Assembly: GCF_018873765.1 (NCBI RefSeq)
Contig: NC_057919.1
Location: 60,611,484-60,675,483, forward strand
DNA: 64,000 bases
Origin: Telopea speciosissima
Taxonomy: Eukaryota > Streptophyta > Magnoliopsida > Proteales > Proteaceae
Reading direction: 5' to 3'
Position 1 is the stretch's first letter. Every line of letters starts with the position of its first letter. The position numbers and the translations under genes are program-made. Below the pieces are notes generated by a model. That model had not been told where the DNA came from. It saw only the letters and a program-made list of their open reading frames with translations, and did not search any database. This document shows positions 1 to 11,076 of this stretch, piece by piece.

Positions 1-1740
1 AACATTGACTCTCTCAACAAGGATCTCCATTGCAATCCTGGAGAAATTCAACCCCTATCCAATCCTTCAGGGAATGGGTACCCACCTGCAGTACCAACTT
101 CAGAATTGCAGCCCAGCAAAGTATGCGATGTGGCCACCCCGACCCTTTCCTCTTTTTTCGTTAGAGTATTTTAAGCCCCTACTCACACCTATAGGATCTT
201 ATTATGACAAAAGCTGCTACATAACCCTCAACAGAGGCATTTCTACATCTCACTCAAATGTAAAAACAGATATTTGCCTCCTCTTATGATACCCATATAA
301 AGGAAATTCAAAACCACCAGATTTCAATCACAACTTAAATGCATTTTAAGTAGTATATAATATATTAATTTTACCAACGATTATAGATCAGGAGCACTTG
401 TTCTGGAGCACACATCTAACACAATTTGAAAACTTAGAATTTCAGTATGTCAATTTCACTAAAGCAAACCAACTCTCTAGATAAACATTTCAAGTAACTA
501 TCACATAAAACAACATCTTCTAGCCTGTGCTGGAGACTAACTGGCAAATCAGGCAAAAACTGTCCGAGTGTTACTCATGTAAACTTGGTTATGGATTTTT
601 TTGGGATTTCGACTGCACTTCAGATTTTCAGCTTCAGTTCATCATTAGCTATGAAAAATTTCAAGTGGAAAACAAACACTTCTCAACTGGATAAATGTGG
701 TGTAAATGGGTCTAAAGCTCAAGCCTATGCCCTCAACAAGTTCAAACTATAAGATAACTGGATAACCAAAATTTGGAGCTACACGGTTAACAACAACAAA
801 AGAAAGAACACGCAAGTAAAAAGTGGATTCATGAAATATGATTTGAGACAAGCAAAACCACACTAAATCAACCAACATGGGATATGAATTGAACTTTAAT
901 TACGTTTCTTTGTTCTTTCTTTTTTCTTTCACTTATTTTCCCCATTTTCCTTCCTTTCTCCACTTCTTTTGCTATTTCTTTGAATCCCTCCCTTTATTTT
1001 CCCTGGTGAGAGAACCACCAGAAAAGCTCAATGAACTCTGTTTTTATGGATGAAAAGTCAAATAGCCTATTAGGCAGAAAAAGAAGGGAGAATCAAACCC
1101 ATCAAAATAACATCACTGGACACAATTAGCACAATAACTTCTTCTTCTTGTTCTCTTTTTCAGTAAGATGACAACAATTCTAGTCTCAAATCCTAAATAA
1201 TCTGCTAGCACTCATATGCAGAGAGACGCAACCATGTATATATAGATTTTCAAAGATTACAGCAGAAAAACTCTAGTTAAGCATAAAGCCCTCCCCCCCC
1301 CCCCCCTTCCCTTTCCCCTGGGTGGGCAAAAAATTGATAGAAGAATCAAACCAATAAACAGCGAAAAAGTCAGTCTACGATATTCGTCGGGAAAAAATGA
1401 ACTCCAACTAAGTATGTCATTCCAGGACATTATTATCAGCAAAAATGCAATAATTTTCCGCTTGTTACCTGTAAAAACAAATTTTGGAGAAAAATAAACT
1501 AAGGGAGTAAATGTCACACCAGTACATAGCAGAATAAAAGAAAATGGCATGAAATACAAGACTATAACACAAACGAAAAAAAGAACAACACAAGAAAGAA
1601 AATAATTAAGAGCTCCTCACTGTTTCAATTCTCATTTCATTTTGTTGAGGTTCTTACTGCAACCCTTTGTTTCTACTCTAAAGAGAAACTACAAAATTCC
1701 CTCATTTTATTAGCAAAATATAGATAAGAAGAAACATGCA
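1..1740. other. No recognised gene
   Basis: No open frame here resembles a known protein. The stretch is AT-rich with a C homopolymer at 1293-1306. It could be intron or downstream sequence of the possible minus-strand gene whose 5' end is suggested near 2.05 kb, but no exon could be confirmed. Confidence 0.4.
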
Positions 1741-1768
1741 AAGCATTAGAAGGAAATAAGAAACAACC

Positions 1769-2050
1769 TCTTGAGAAATCTCTTCTTCCACTCCAGCTCC
1801 GACTCCATTAGAGCCTGTATCGCGTATCATTCTTCCCTTATCAATCGCTCCTAGAGACGAACTGCTTCAAAGTGAAAAACAATTCTTCTGAACCTCTCTC
1901 TCTCTCTCTCTCTCTCTCAAAATTTACACAGGGAAGGCGGAGAAGTAGAAGAAGAGAAGACGATGATGGTCTCTGTTGCAGTCGCGGGGCTTTTCTCAAG
2001 TCTGCTGACGGAATACGCAACATTGATTCTTACGTCTGAAAAGTAGAAAT
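1769..2050 (-). other. Possible 5' leader and first exon of an unidentified gene
   Basis: Read on the minus strand, this stretch looks like a plant 5' end. A GA/CT-rich leader (1894-1918) is followed by an ATG at 1830 that opens a short frame of about 20 codons. It ends at a possible splice donor (exon end 1769, intron beginning GTTGTTT). A second ATG in another frame lies slightly downstream. I do not recognise the encoded peptide, and no following exon was identified in 1-1740. The leader-like composition is seen directly; the gene itself is inference. Confidence 0.22.
1894..1918. repeat. (CT)n microsatellite
   Basis: An uninterrupted CT dinucleotide run of about 25 bases, in the possible leader of a minus-strand gene. 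Similar CT or GA runs occur at 8644-8668, near 9603, near 16780, near 35380 and at 48001, mostly inside leaders or leader introns. Confidence 0.9.
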
Positions 2051-2080
2051 GAGAGATCGACCTCTCATGAGGTCCAATTT

Positions 2081-2257
2081 GGATCCTCCACTGCGGAGCT
2101 GCCCGGCAGGACGGTGCTGCCAAGACACGGTGAGGTGCGCAATGATCGCCTTACCCCGACTCGGGCAAGGCACTCGGGCAGGGGTAAGGTGATCATTACG
2201 CGCCTCGCTGTGTCTTGGCAGCATGATCCTACCGAGCAGCTCGGCAATAGAGGATCT
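2081..2257. repeat. GC-rich fold-back MITE-like palindrome
   Basis: The left arm (from GGATCCTCC at 2081 to CTTACCCC near 2157) and the right arm (GGGGTAAGG near 2179 to GAGGATC at 2256) are reverse complements over about 75 bases with scattered, mostly transition, differences. The loop is about 20 bases. It is much more GC-rich than its surroundings. It would form a long hairpin if transcribed and is most simply a MITE, but no clear target duplication was found. Confidence 0.75.
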
Positions 2258-3242
2258 CGATAATTGTCACATTGGAGTTGTTTTTTTTGTTTTTTTTTTT
2301 TTTTTTTTTTTTAATGCTATTCTAGTGAAGTATAAAGTTTCACTATTAATCTTTTTGCTAGATGGTAGATTTATTTTGTTCGCTGCAAGTTTTATTAAGT
2401 AGACCTCAATTTCGTTAGCATAAGAACAAGTCATGACCATTCCATGAGTTTAGAGTTGAAGATAAAAGAAGTGTGATGCTCCAATAAACGGATCGCATCT
2501 TCTTCCATCTCCAACCACTAATCCTTCGCCTTGGCCTCTTGTAAAAGACTTATTGTATATTAACAATATAGGATATGATGTTTCCTTTGTACATAAAGGG
2601 GATCCTTTTTGTTTGGCCGTAGTTGTTAATTTGGCCAAATCTATCCACTCTAAGAAATCGATGTATATATTTGCTCCGTAGTTTTTAATATATTTTAATC
2701 TTCTGATAAAAAATAATAATAATAATAAAAATTTACTATTAAGTCATTTATCACATTGACCCATTGATGACCGTTATTTTATTTTAGGATGTTTTACGTA
2801 TCATTATTTTAATAGTTTGGATTTACCTAGTTGGCAATCATACGCATTCCTCATCCGTTTGTTGAAGTTAATCAAGGTTTTAGAAAAACATGGAATCAGG
2901 ATTCAAATCGGTCTAAACTCTTGACCGATTTCGAGTCTAATCGAATCCAAACCAATCTGAAATCTAGATTAGTCTTGATCGTTTCAAGATTTAGTGTGTA
3001 GATTCAAACCCTGATTTTGTACAAAGATAGGTCCAAGATCCGTGCAAGTTAATTGATCTGATCCGACCCGATTATAAATCTAACCAATATTTATTCGAGA
3101 AGAGTTACGAGAGGGTGAAATTGAATCAAGTTTGCAATTCAGCAACTAATGTTTTTCCTGGACCCTCCACTCATGGTGAAAGGCATTCTATTCATCACAA
3201 GGTAGGGAGCAGGAGAGGCCATCGAGAGGGGGTTTTGGAAAG
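2258..3242. other. No recognised gene
   Basis: AT-rich DNA with a T homopolymer (about 2281-2312) just outside the GC-rich palindrome. From 2870 to 3090 it contains degenerate motifs of the form GATTCGGATCGG/CCGATTTCGA, which recur at several places in the window and look like old MITE remnants. Confidence 0.4.
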
Positions 3243-3616
3243 GGTAAATTACACATCACCCCCCAATTTTCAAACGAAACTCAAATTACCCCCTTGTTTT
3301 TGAAAATACTCATCCGTTCCCCTCTACAATAACGGTGTTAGTCTATTGTTAATTATTGGAGTAAAATGATTATTTTACCCTTAGTACTATAATATTAGAA
3401 TTAAATTTACAATACTATCTTTCTTTCATCCTCAACTTAAATTTAAAGATTTAAATTTATTTAATTAACTGACATCATCATTTAAAGCATAAAACTAACT
3501 GTATGGACTAATTTATCATATTGGGATCTACTATTAGGGAGTAATTTGAGTATTTAAAAAAATCAGGAGATGAATTGAGTTTCTTTTGAAAACCAAGGGT
3601 GACCTACAATTTATCC
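3243..3616. mobile_element. Mutator-type MITE (non-autonomous)
   Basis: The left end begins GGTAAATTACACATCACCC and the right end, read in reverse complement, begins GGATAAATTGTAGGTCACCC. Similarity continues for about 70 bases (TTTTCAAA-GAAACTCAA, then ATACTCA). These ends resemble those of the autonomous Mutator-like element at 10099-16060. Flanks are similar but not identical (TTTTGGAAA and GTTTGAAAA), as expected for an old 9-bp target duplication. No coding capacity. Confidence 0.6.
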
Positions 3617-4024
3617 GTTTGAAAACATATGAAAATCTTATAAAATTGATGATGGTGAAACGTCCTCTACTGGTGGAAGAAACCTGTCCCTTTTTTTTTT
3701 TAATATAATTTTTCATTTTTACTTGTAAATTTGTATTACGTGACGTGTTTGTCGTTTGGCGGAGAAGGTGGCCGTATGAGGTGGTGGGTCCCAACAAATA
3801 GGCTCATTAAAGTCCAAAGAATAAACTTCTAAAAAAATCCAAAGAATAAAGACCAAAACCCCATCCGACGACGCGGTGGATAATTTGTCTATTCGTCAAA
3901 GTGTCAAGCAAGTCAATTCTCTGACTCTCCTCTCCCTTTCACACACTTTTTTTTTAATATTTATATAAAATCTTCGTCTCACACACACGCTCTGTGCGAT
4001 TTTAATTCTCCAATTCTCTCCAGG

Positions 4025-4205
4025 GCGACAGTTTGGAGTGGAGATGTCGACATCCAATGGTTTGACCTCATTCATTTCAAATTTTTTTTCCTTTCTTATC
4101 TATTTGGACCTCAGTCATTTCAAAATTTTTTTCTTTTTCTTATCGAATTGGCACCGTTGGATGTTCAAGTTACCAAATATCGATATTTCTACTCTGAACT
4201 GTCGC
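4025..4205. repeat. Fold-back MITE, about 180 bp
   Basis: The ends GCGACAGTTTGGAGT and, in reverse complement, GCGACAGTTCAGAGT match. The inner parts also pair (ACATCCAATGG with CCGTTGGATGT). The middle holds two T-rich copies of a unit containing GGACCTCA-TCATTTCAAA. The open frame crossing it is a by-product. Target duplication not evident. Confidence 0.55.
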
Positions 4206-4487
4206 ACTACACACTTTTAGGGAATTGCCGAGGATTATTTTCCCTTTTGTATGAGCCTATGCCCTCAACACAACACAACACAACAAGGGATTTAAAAATT
4301 GAAATCGAGTAATCTTGATTCTTATTATTTTGGATTGGACGATCCATACGAGCATACCTGGTTTTTAGGGTCATGAAGAATCTGACCGATTTCGATTGAT
4401 CCAGAATATAATTAAATCAGAATCAGCTGGACACAATTCAGATGTTGATTCCATGTTTTAAAACCTCGAACACAACACTCAACAATG

Positions 4488-4980
4488 TAGGGGTGTCAAA
4501 AATGAGATCACATTGATTAAACCGATTGAGATCGATCAACAAAAATTATTTTCAATTCGATATGGTTTTGGTTTTTAGAATCCGTCAAGAGACCAAATCT
4601 GATCTTCAAGAAAAACAACCTCTAGGATTCAACCTGGAAAAAAAAAATCGATAAAATTCAATATTATTTTATCATTTATTTTTAGTGGTTGGTTATCTAT
4701 GTAACAATGGAAGGTGATATTGTTTACCCCGAAAATAAAATGGAAGATGATTTCTCCGAAAATCTAAAGACAAATCGAACCCATTATTTTAACACTTTCT
4801 TTTTAATTTAAACCTATATGTTCGCGTGAGATCACACATATAATAGACTGATAATGGATTGTTAAACGAAAATGATAATGGACTGAAATTGACCAGATCA
4901 ATAGCAATCGGTTTCAATTTGTCATTCTAAAAAACAAAACACTCATTGATCAGGTTTTAACCGACCGTTTGACACCCCTA
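4488..4980. mobile_element. hAT-like MITE
   Basis: The ends TAGGGGTGTCAAA and TTTGACACCCCTA are exact inverted repeats. This end sequence is shared, with variation, by the element at 19810-20490, which has a clear 8-bp target duplication. Here no matching flank was found. The interior has no coding capacity and contains repeated CCGATTGAGATCG-type motifs. Confidence 0.55.
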
Positions 4981-7530
4981 GGACTACTCTGCAACTCTGG
5001 TTCACTACTATCCTCTACTTCATCCTAGGGTACGTACCCCGTTCTCTACGTCTAAACTAACTTCTTCTATCAGTATTGACATAACAACGACCATCAAAGA
5101 TTTTCTTACTGGTATTGACCAATGGGGACGATTGATCATTAGTATTATTAATGCTACCTAATCACGTGGCCTCTGTGCCTAGACACAAGTGGGTGCTAAA
5201 TGACCAACCCGCCGCCATGATGCTTACGCGCATGCTCCTAGCACCCACCGTCGCTCTTTCTTTCTCCTCTTTTTCTCTTGAAATAACCTTATTGCCACCT
5301 GAAATGTTTTTTTATTCCGGATAATCATTGGATGTTTCCTACCGATCAAGGGTGCACTCCCCAGACAGACAAGAAACATTCTACCATATATTTATCATAG
5401 AGTGAACCTCGTGATCATCCAACCCAAAAAATAAAATTTTAAAATTTTAAAAATTAAAAAAAAAAAACTTGTGATCCTTGTTTATCTTTCTTTTGGGGAA
5501 AGTGTTATGAACTTTCATAATTTGAACTTTGACAAGCAGCATATGTAGCCATACCTTGTGGGGCCCGGATCACATCTAAGTGGGTGGCAGGTCACATATA
5601 CTTGGATTCGGATCAGATACACATTCTATTCAGAGAGAGGTAATGTTAAGCTGGATCATAGGATAATGGTATGTCCTAACCCTTGGCCGTTGGATCTGAA
5701 TTTTTAGGACCCTAGATTTGGAGAGTTGTTGACTGGGTTGAATGAGGTTAGTGGGCTGTTTGGCACATTAGGGTTTTGGGACCACACGGTCTTCTTAATT
5801 CTTGGTTGAGAGAATTTCCTTACACATTCCAGGCTCTTTCATTTGAGAGATGTTGCTTGAAAAGTCTATTTCTTAGAAGCTTGGTTGTAGTTTCATTGAA
5901 TTACAAAAAAAATCTGGAATCCAGATTCGGATCGGTCTTGATCGATTTTGATTCGAGGTCAGGATTGGGATCGATAAGGATTGATGAGAAATCGATCAAA
6001 ACATATCTCTAACCCTACTTTTTGTACAACGATTGGCCAAAATAACTAGATCGGCTGATTCGGCCGATCTAATCCCGATTCTTGAAATGGTGTTAGTGCC
6101 ATTGTGTGTTAGTGTCGTTGTGTTAGGTTTGGTGGTTTTTATCTATACCAGATTGATGGGTTGATTCAATGGTCTAGTATGGGTTATCTATTTGAATGGG
6201 AGGTGAAAAGTGTTTAAGTGGAGAAGTTGAGTCTTCATCAAGATTGAGACTTTCAAGAAAGTGAAAATAGTTTGATGATTGAAGATATTATGTTAGATGG
6301 AGTCTTTTAAGAGACTTTCAAAGAAGTATGAGCGGGTTTTCTCTAAAGAGAGAGAAAGTCAAATCTCGTCCAACAAGATAGAAGAAAGAGACTTAATGAG
6401 TTTTCTTTAAGGAGAGAGAAAGTGCCAAAAGAAGGGAGTAAACAAGAAGAACAAAGCGAGAAGAAAGGGGTGTAGAGAGTAGATACACCAATGGAGAGAG
6501 AAAAAGAGGAGATGAGTAAGTGACCAAGTGAAAAATGGAAAGAGACAAAAGGTGTACAAGGGACTTGGGTTTGGGTATCAAATCGCAAGGGTTGTATTTT
6601 TTTATTCTTCTCTTGTTCTTAGTGGAAGATCGAATCACTCCGTGGATGTAGGCGGTATTGCCGAATCATGTAAATCTTTTGTCTCGTCTGATTGTTACAT
6701 TTTTTTTTCTTTGTTCTTCTACATACCATTTTCGTGTGTTGCTCACATAGAAAGAAAATGTTGTTTCCTATCCCCAACACATTGTAGTAAGGAAGGTTGG
6801 ATAATAACTAATAGTTCTCAATATCCTTTTACTCATGTGACAAATTTAAGCCCAATATGAACATATCAGAAATAATAATACAAAAAGAAATCACCAATCT
6901 TTAAAGCTATTTCTTCCAATCTTTAAAGCTATGGCAAATCTGGAAAGCAAGGAACCGTAGTATCTTCGCATTTGTCTACCCAAATCCTGGGACGACAATC
7001 CTCGTCTCTAACATCATGGTTGCAAAATTTCGATTTCATTGTAAATCCCTCTCTCTTTTCTATTGGGAATTTTTCTCAGGCTCTTAATCAATAAATTTGC
7101 ATTTGTCCAAAAATAAATTGATTTTAAATCGGTAATACTAAAAAGCAAAAAAATTTCAGTAAATTGTACATGAAAATATATGATTGAATTAAGGTCTCCC
7201 ATGCTTATGGTTTAGCTTGGTGGGCCTTATTCAAGGTTAGGTTTTTAGGCTTCTTCTTTTCTGGAGGAGTTCATACATATTGCACAAATTTTTTGCCCAT
7301 TGAGGATAAATAAAATTCCACTCCATCAGTAGCTTTGCATAAAAAGAAAATATATTCTCCAATAAACTGAAAAATAAAAGATGATCAACGACTTAAGCAC
7401 CCTCAATGATTGATCTAATATGATTTTGAGTGTTAGAATCGTCAAACAAAGTAAAAGTTTCAATTTTTCTTAGATTTGGAGAAAACATTTCAACTTGTTA
7501 GCCATTATTCTGACTAAAATTTTATATGAA
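4981..7530. other. No recognised gene; old repeat remnants
   Basis: 5149-5275 resembles the CCTAGACACA MITE family (compare 39452-39575). 5905-6080 is a remnant of the GATTCGGATCGG repeat. A purine-rich unit ending in AGAGAGAGAAAGT occurs twice, near 6337-6361 and 6399-6424. Open frames in both directions at 6343-6860 are low-complexity and resemble nothing known. Confidence 0.4.
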
Positions 7531-7539
7531 ACATTGTAG

Positions 7540-8500
7540 AGGCTAATTGCTCAAAACTCTTCTACCAGAATAGTATTGTCCATTTTAATCATGTTAATAT
7601 GATATGTATGAGGATTTTGTAACTAGCGTGGGAGGTCAATGTAGTAATTTTTCAATTACAATTGGGTTACATAAAGGATCAGCTCTAAGCCCTTTTTTGT
7701 TTACACTTATCATTGATAATTTAACCAGGAACATTCAAGATGAGGTTCCGTGGTGTATTCTTTTTGTTGATGATATTATTTTGCTGGATGAGACAAAAGC
7801 AAAGATTTAACCCCAAAGTTGGAGTTATGGTGATCAATCTTGGAATCAAGAGGTTTTAAGATAAGTACAACGAAGACAAAGTATATGATATGTAACTTTA
7901 TCTATGCTAAGGCAAATAAGAAATGGTGAATATTGAGGAGAGACAGATATCGCAAAATGATTATTTTAGAAATCTATGATCAATAATAAATAAAGAATGT
8001 GATATAAAGGATGATGTTTCATAGAGAATTAAAGTGTGAAGGATGAAATAGAGAAGTGTGTCTAGAATATTGTGTAATTATCGTATTCCTTTAAAACTTA
8101 AAGAAAAATTCTATAGGATAGTCGTACGACCATCTATGATCTACGAGACAGAATATTGGCCAATTAAAAAGTGTAATATGGATAAAATAAGTGTAGCAAA
8201 GATGATGATGTTGAGATGGATTGCGGTAAAACTATGAAGGATAAAGTAAGAAATTACCACATTATAGTAGATTTGGGAATTGCACATGATAAGCTTTGAG
8301 AAAATCATTTGAGATGGCATGGTCATATTAAAAGAAGGGCTTGGGATGCACCAGTATGGAGGATCCCTAGGAGAAGTAGTGAGGAAAGAAATGCATAGTT
8401 TAGGTCTTATCTCAAGTATGACCTCGAATAGAGTTGATTAGAGAGTAATGATCCATGTACCCGACTCTATTTAAGTGGGAAATTATTGAGTTGTTGATGT
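7540..8500 (+). pseudogene. RTE-type LINE reverse transcriptase remnant
   Basis: A decayed non-LTR retrotransposon. The frame at 7604-7807 contains the RT core: IGLHKGSALSPFLFTLIID (normally HQGSALSPFLF), then FVDDIILLDE with the catalytic YxDD-type motif. Beyond a stop the same protein continues in shifting frames through about 8340, with recognisable pieces equivalent to the C-terminal part of plant RTE proteins (RIPLKLKEKFYR, VRPSMIYETEYWPIKK, VAKMMMLRW). Many stops and shifts make it clearly inactive. The 5' part, including the endonuclease, is missing, as is usual for truncated LINEs. The 3' end carries the TTGTTGATGTTGTTG tail typical of this clade (seen; clade assignment from general knowledge). 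Confidence 0.75.
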
Positions 8501-8544
8501 TGTTGTGTTCCTTTTTTTTTTTACTATTATTATCTATACTTCGT

Positions 8545-8610
8545 CGTTACACGAATCCATGTAGTCGACCCCATTTAATTGGGATAAAGCTTAATTGTTG
8601 TTTTTATTAC
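8545..8610 (+). mobile_element. Second RTE LINE 3' end fragment
   Basis: The segment with GTAGTCGACCCCATTTAATTGGG and the TTGTTG tail repeats the 3' terminus that closes the preceding LINE remnant (there, GTACCCGACTCTATTTAAGTGGG). It is either a second, severely truncated insertion or a local duplication. Confidence 0.5.
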
Positions 8611-8642
8611 ATAGGAGGACAATGAGATCATTTCATATGTAT

Positions 8643-8675
<33 letters not shown>

Positions 8676-9359
8676 GTTATATTTATGCTCCCACTCCTTA
8701 ACCCCTAACTCCTTTCAAAGGGAATCACTAGAATAGTAGAGTTGATCTAATCACCTTATGTGACACCTACTACCTACTTAGCAAGGGTTTATGATTACGG
8801 ACCTGACCTCTATGGCCATTTTGGACAAATGTAGTTTTGTAGAGTATGGATCCGGATAGGATGTATCTATAAACTTTTCCAAGTATTATATATTTATTTT
8901 CATAAATAAATAAAAAAACCCTGATATGGTTTACAATAAAAATATATATTTTTTAAATTGTAACATAAACCGTTAAGAATTTAGAAACAATTTTTAAATG
9001 GATCACAACTTTGGAGAAAAAATGAAAAGATTTTTTTAAAACACTATTTGAGAAAGTTTTTTTTTTATTTTTAAATTATGCTAATTTTCTCAAGGTTTAG
9101 GTTGGTTTTGTTGGGATTTTTTTCTCCAATAATATTTTACATGAAAATTTTACTACATATTAAATTCTCTATATTTTTAATATCATTTTATAGGGAGAAA
9201 TAACTATACCTGGTCACGTGTGGAGTGTTGCCCCTGCGCCCAGACACAGGGGTGGGCAAAATGACCTTTGCACCCCCATGGAAAGTCAGGCCTTTGTTAG
9301 TAAGTTTGGGAACGACAATAAAACGGGTACGAATACTCGGAATGATGCAGATCCCTGTT
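8611..9359. other. No recognised gene
   Basis: (GA)n microsatellite at 8644-8668, then AT-rich DNA. 9205-9290 is another degenerate member of the CCCAGACACAGGGGTGGG MITE family also seen at 39452-39575 and 44272-44400. The similarity to the copy B promoter region starts near 9355. Confidence 0.4.
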
Positions 9360-9675
9360 TTTGGGTTTCAACTGATTCAGATCCACCTGGAATCGAAGTC
9401 GAAGGAACGATGCTGTCCCTGTTTCTGTACTCTTCAACCTTGTATTTGCTCAAACCCGGTCTAATGGTCCGGTAGATTGGATGTAACTACAACGATTCCA
9501 ACCGGCCAACCTGCCAACGAGGTTCCACTTCCACCCCTTCCCTCCTCAACATTGATACGAGTCGTCAGTCCTTTTTATATCCATTTTCCACACGAGCCAA
9601 CCCTCTCTCTCTCTCTCTCTCATCTTCGGCGCTTTATCTTCTATGCAAGGAAGGCCATTCAGTGACCACTACTAG
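9360..9675 (+). promoter_or_regulatory. Promoter and first untranslated exon, copy A
   Basis: This block is repeated at 20925-21228 with only scattered substitutions. It contains a TATA-like TTTTTATATCC at about 9571, then CT-rich leader sequence, and ends at a good splice donor (exon end at 9675, intron starting GTAAGGG). The next likely leader exon is 16201-16313, beyond the Mutator-like element. The promoter call rests on the TATA-like box, the CT-rich leader and the conservation between the two copies; no transcript evidence is available. Confidence 0.5.
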
Positions 9676-10098
9676 GTAAGGGTGTCAATTTAGAACTGAA
9701 ATCGAAAACCCGAAACCAAAACCATACGTTTAAAATCGAACTTGAAGTGAATCGGTTTGGTTTTAGTTTCCAAAGCTAACAATCTTTTTTAGGTTCGATT
9801 CGGTTTTGGTTTCATGCCTAAAAACCATTAAGCTTAACTGAATTACCTATTTTCAAACCGAATAAGGAACCATATAAAACTATATGCTTTTTAATTTTTA
9901 ATCAAATTTGAATGATAAATTCTTTTCTAGAGTTTGGGAAAAGTCTGGGCGACTATAATCCTAACAAATATGGTTTTTTTTAATTGATGAAGACGTAAAA
10001 AAGTTGATCTAAACCGAAATAAAACCACTAAGAAGTTGAATACAAAATCGAATAAAAACCAAAACCGAATCGACTCGGTTTTGGTTTAAAAAATATAT
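9676..10098. other. hAT-like element remnant in the first intron of gene A
   Basis: Begins TAAGGGTGTCAATTTAGAAC, similar to the hAT-like ends TAGGGGTGTCAA elsewhere in the window, and continues with repeated AAAACCGAAT/CGGTTTTGGTTT motifs. The corresponding copy B sequence begins at 21229. The Mutator-like element inserted into this sequence at 10098/10099. After it, the same sequence resumes at 16070. The right-hand terminus is deleted in copy A. Confidence 0.45.
10090..10098. repeat. Target-site duplication, left
   Basis: AAAATATAT, repeated exactly at 16061-16069 on the other side of the Mutator-like element. Nine bases is the duplication length typical of the Mutator superfamily. Confidence 0.9.
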
Positions 10099-10182
10099 GG
10101 GAAAATTACATATACCTCTCCTGTACTTTGGCCTAATTACACATTCCTCCCCTTGGTTTTCCCACCTTACATTCGATTCCCC
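10099..10182 (+). repeat. MULE left terminal inverted repeat
   Basis: About 80 bases matching the reverse complement of 15978-16060 with roughly eight differences. It contains TACCTCTCCTGTACTTTGG and CTCCCCTTGGTTTTCCCACC. Confidence 0.88.
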
Positions 10183-10632
10183 TATAGTTTTCCAAAAATT
10201 AATAATTCCTCCCTTGTCGTTAGCATCTGTCTGTTATGTGCTGACATGGCATAGTTAGATTTTTTTTAATACCCAAATTGCCACTTGGCCATTGTGAGAT
10301 GACCCATTTACCCTTTTGATGAAAATAACAAGGGAAAGGGAGAAAGACACTTCCAATTCCAAACTTCGTCTTCAACCTCTGACCCGTGAACTCTCCGGCG
10401 ACGATACACCCAATAATCTGCCAGTCGTTTGATGATCTGCGGCTAGAGAAGAAAGGCGCGGAGAAGGTATGTGTGAAACCCTAATTTCCTCCTTTGATTT
10501 CAACCATTTTCACTTTCAAACTCAATCTTCTTCCTTCGTGACCTAAAATTTCTTCCATACACAGGTAGCTATGGCTAATGCTGGTTTGGAGAATGAGCTG
10601 GGAAGTTAATTCCTCTTCTTCCATACATCACA

Positions 10633-10729
10633 AGCTTGCCCTAATTCCTCTCCTTCAATCGATTTGAGGTATACCATACCGACAGCTTGCTTGCCCTAAT
10701 TCCTCTCCTTCAATCGATTTGAGGTATAG
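10633..10729 (+). repeat. 39-bp direct repeat in the MULE leader
   Basis: The unit beginning CTTGCCCTAATTCCTCTCC and ending ATTTGAGGTATA occurs twice, starting near 10633 and near 10689, separated by a short spacer. It lies upstream of the transposase start. Confidence 0.85.
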
Positions 10730-11076
10730 CCCTAATTCCTTTGTTATACTTTTGTTGATGTAATACAACCAGAACTTGTGTTTGTAAATCCATACATACA
10801 TATGAATAACTATGCAATAGGCCGAGGCATAGACCCAAGTTTCACATGCTATAAATCCAAGAACTGTCATCAGATTTATTTGATATTTTGTTTAGGAGAA
10901 ATCCTTAAGTTTATTAGTCTCTTAATTTTACACTTGGATGCTATTTATTTAGATAATTCTTTTAGCAAGTTTTTAAATATCCATTGACCCATATCATCAA
11001 TGTTGAATTTTTTTTGTTTATGCATAGCCCTAGTAATGGATGTAATATGCAATATTGAATTTACTTGGCAAGATAA

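Noticed and set aside
2030-2247. Overlapping minus-strand open frames
   Set aside because: They arise from the GC-rich palindrome; each arm yields similar peptides with no known domain.
6343-6860. Three overlapping frames of 80-110 codons on both strands
   Set aside because: Purine-rich low-complexity DNA; peptides are Ser/Leu-rich with no recognisable domain.
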